A DNA stretch of 64,000 nt from Styela clava (lineage: Eukaryota; Chordata; Ascidiacea; Stolidobranchia; Styelidae), in the NCBI RefSeq assembly GCF_964204865.1, contig NC_135257.1, forward strand, positions 2,852,001-2,916,000, in the 5' to 3' direction. Each line of letters begins with the position of its first letter. Within the stretch, counting starts at the first letter, position 1. Made by a program: the position numbers and the translations under genes. Under the pieces are notes generated by a model. It was not told the DNA's origin. It saw only the letters and a program-made list of their open reading frames with translations, and did no database searches. Of the stretch, positions 61,149 through 64,000 are shown in pieces.

Positions 61149-61544
61149 GGTGAATTCCAAAATGCAGTCATTGTCACATGCAACCTTTTAAAATGACCAT
61201 ACTATACAAGTAGTTATAATATTGATTGAAAATATTAATATTGATTGTAATGCACAATAATTTGTTTATTATTTTTAATTAACGTGGATCCATGTGTGCT
61301 TTTCCAATTATATTCATGCACTATCACGCTTCTTTTATTACTGATTGCATACCAAGTATTAATATGGATCGTTCTAACAATTTGTTGTTGCTCTTTAAAA
61401 AAATCGAACGAACTGATCGTCTTTCACTTCTTAAATATAGTTGTAGCAGTTGAAAATCGATTATTTATTTATTTATTTTTTCTTCTGAGCCCTGTGTAGC
61501 TTAATATTTCACCCAAATTTTTCTCACGTTTGCGAATATTGCGA
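61149..61544. other. Intergenic, nothing recognised
   Basis: AT-rich. The 71-codon frame 61284-61499 (plus) is hydrophobic but lacks any family mark. It could include the 3' UTR of the possible gene at 61545. Confidence 0.35.
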
Positions 61545-61756
61545 TTATTTATTTATATTGTCGATCGTGACTATTTTCGATTCAGGACCAGAGTATAATC
61601 TCCCCCGATTTCCTGTTTTAAATGCAATAGCTTTGGCCACGCAGCTACGAATTACTGTTGTATAGTTTGCAACACCAAGTGCAGCAAAAACCACGAATAC
61701 CATAAATGTGTTTTCAAACCCCAAATCGTAGATAATTCGTAGACAAAAAGGCAACA
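61545..61756 (-). CDS. Possible terminal exon of a membrane protein
   Basis: A clean acceptor (atatttacag at 61757-61766, reversed) opens a 212 nt frame ending in a stop. The product LPFCLRIIYDLGFENTFMVF... contains two hydrophobic helices followed by a short basic, polar tail (KTGNRGRLYSG...), as at the C terminus of a multipass transporter. I do not recognise the family, and no upstream exon could be identified with confidence in the remaining 2.2 kb. It may be a chance frame. Confidence 0.35.
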
Positions 61757-64000
61757 CTGTAAATATGGTGGATGTAAAGCATACAAATAGGAAAGGTTAA
61801 AAAAATGGCAAATACCGAACTTCGTTTAATGATTTTCCAATTATTACCAGTAAATTTCCTTTATTAAAATCACTCTTTTTTATCAACCGATTTGAAGGCT
61901 CCAGTATTGAACAAGTAAGAGCAGAAAAAGACGCATTCCAGTTTTTTGCTTTTATCGCCGAAGTTAATAATAATTCATATATATATATATACAAGCAAAC
62001 GATATCAAACCAAAACCTAAAATTAGATATTGTTCAATGGTATTGTCGTAGTATGCACACGAAACTGGATGAATTGATAAACTTGGTTCATGCTTTGATA
62101 CATAACCAAACGTCAAATCATTCTTACTACAATGTTACTCGGATCTTAATACTAGTATACCCCAGTACAGCATAATAGAATGCAAAGATAGATTGGATAA
62201 CAGAATAACATCTCTTTTGTTAAAATGAAGTAGAAGGTCAGTGTATCAATTTTGGAATCTTCAAGTTAGTCAACGTGAACGTCCCACCGGAACTTAAATC
62301 ATCATACCTTGCGTTTAAGCTTTTTGATCGATCCTAAAGGAAAACAGTGTGACAACCCATATTTTTATCCTTTAGATGCCATTATTTGATCACACTATTA
62401 GAATTTGCTTTTCAATGTTCGGGGGCACTGATGGCACTACAACACTGTCAATCTGTCTTTTGTTATTCAGTTAGGATAGGCTACCAGTTGTGACAATGCA
62501 GCTGTGGTTGTTTCAGTTGGATTTCGTGTATTTCAGGGCTTTTTTATGTCTGTTAAATAGTTTCTAGCTTTAAAGTAGGTTACCAAGTGTGTTAGTTTTT
62601 GATAAGGTATGTTTAGATATTTTATTGCTAGTCAGTAGGATTGTCAGTGTATAGGTGGAATGTAGCGGATTTTAGGGGCTAAGATTTTTCTTGTAAATAA
62701 TATTTTTCTGGCTTTGTGGTGCCTGGTGTTTGTTATTTTCATTGTGTCTTTTCTGTTCTGTTAATTTCATTGGAGTGTTTGGTTGTACAGTATTAAGTTT
62801 TCTGTCATTTCCTTCCTTTAAGTCATTTCCGTGTTGGGAGACGAGAGAACAACCAACGAGGAAGAGATCTTGCTGAGCTTGCTGATATCTGGTCGTTATT
62901 CGATTTAACTCCTGATCTTGACCAAATATGTTATGCGTGTGAAGTGAACCCCACAAGTAGAACACAACACTCAAAACCATGGCGATTTCATGATCAAATT
63001 AGCATAAGTTATTGGGATAATATCTATAATATGTTATTTAAAAAACGCATCAATTATTGTACTGTCTCAAGCACCATTAATATATTCAACGACATATTTT
63101 CAATTGTAGTTATCCAAGTAGCAAGTAAATCGATTCCATGAACAAAACGTTGTACAAAAAATGAAACTTTAACTAAAAAGATAGCTGTTCATTAAACATT
63201 ATTGATGTCATGTTATATAAAAAAAAAACACAACTCCGAAGAAAGAATAATAATTTTGAAAACAAAGTTGGCATGATTGCTTCAGCTAACTAAACATAAA
63301 TAAAAAATCAGCAAACTAACTGAAAATGAGGAATTCAACTAAAAAAATATCTTTCAACTAAATAGTATAATGTACATGTCGATCGTATACATTTTGGGAC
63401 GTCAATGAGATGAAAAACTGCAGATTTGACGTTGTTTAGGACATTATTATTTCAGATTGTATGTTTGCCATTTAGGGCTTAGTTAGGCTATAAACTCCAT
63501 CCAATATTCAGACCCATAATTTCAAGTTACATGAGCAAGAATGGTGATTACTTCATTCTGGGATCCCTGAAATATTTATATTACAAGGAATGAAATCAAT
63601 AATATAAAAAAGCGATAAAATAGCGAAGCTTCTACGGGGAATGATAATCAATATTATGTTGATTATTCCATTCACTCGTTCAGGTTACTTCGAAAAGTCG
63701 GCGATATTGCGTTGATAAATGAGATGAACAATTTATACAAGTCAGTTCCTTAGTTAGTTCTTAGTTACAATTTTTTTTTTCTTTAATGTGGTTACTCCAA
63801 TTGAGAGGCAATGTTGTTTTGGCATTTCATAGAATAGAGTGTGCCACAGTATGTTTATGGTACGTGCTAGCAGGGCAGAAGACTCAAAATTCTGGACTGG
63901 TTATTTTTGAAAACGGCAACTCGATACTTGTAGTAGCTTGTATACTTGTAGTAGTAACAGATTTGATAGTATATGGAAATGTAAAAATATTTGTACATCA
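61757..64000. other. Right end of window, no gene established
   Basis: Contains an AT microsatellite (61977-61992), a T/G-rich stretch (62440-62660) and a 102-codon minus-strand frame (62672-62980) rich in Q and N that looks like repeat-derived coding sequence but is unidentified. Upstream exons of the 61545 frame, if real, would lie here or beyond the window. Confidence 0.4.

Overview
The window looks like animal nuclear DNA. It is AT-rich, carries GT-AG introns, has orthologue-like genes of metazoan-only or metazoan-typical families (ANKUB1, syndetin/VPS50, an SLC5 sodium-coupled transporter, a rhodopsin-class GPCR) and contains many eukaryotic DNA transposons, a LINE relic and tRNA-derived SINEs. 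Gene content and style fit an invertebrate chordate such as an ascidian tunicate, but that placement is inference from protein recognition by eye and was not tested by any search.

Layout: (1) 1-3154, minus strand: five exons of a metallo-beta-lactamase-fold alkyl sulfatase, cut by the left window edge. (2) About 3.2-16.4 kb: gene-poor. It holds a ~2 kb tandem duplication (4.62-8.86 kb) with one copy carrying a mariner-like MITE, a diverged third copy (9.64-10.03 kb), and a broken hAT-type transposase gene split by a hAT-like element that itself contains another. (3) 16498-20989, minus: a ten-exon ANKUB1-like gene. (4) About 21-31.9 kb: transposon graveyard with a 635 bp hAT-type element, a LINE relic (ORF1 plus PHD-like finger plus endonuclease), non-LTR 3' tails, an internally deleted piggyBac, a tRNA-derived SINE and small tandem repeats. 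(5) 31936-34710, plus: syndetin (VPS50) as one uninterrupted reading frame, in contrast to the intron-rich genes around it. (6) About 34.7-39.4 kb: non-coding with repeats. (7) 39404-43650, minus: a six-exon class A GPCR. (8) About 43.7-53.9 kb: no recognised gene, one SINE and one perfect-TSD MITE. (9) 53918-59975, plus: a 13-exon SLC5 (SMCT/SMVT-like) transporter. (10) 60-64 kb: a 300 bp hAT-type MITE and a possible terminal exon of a membrane protein.

The genes do not form an evident pathway: they are individually transcribed genes on both strands. The clearest theme of the window is repeated DNA-transposon activity, with five hAT-type elements showing exact or near-exact 8 bp target duplications, plus one nested insertion that can be read through to an intact pre-insertion reading frame. 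I found no tRNA or rRNA genes, CRISPR arrays or prokaryotic features. Exon calls were made by eye from splice sites, phase and family resemblance.
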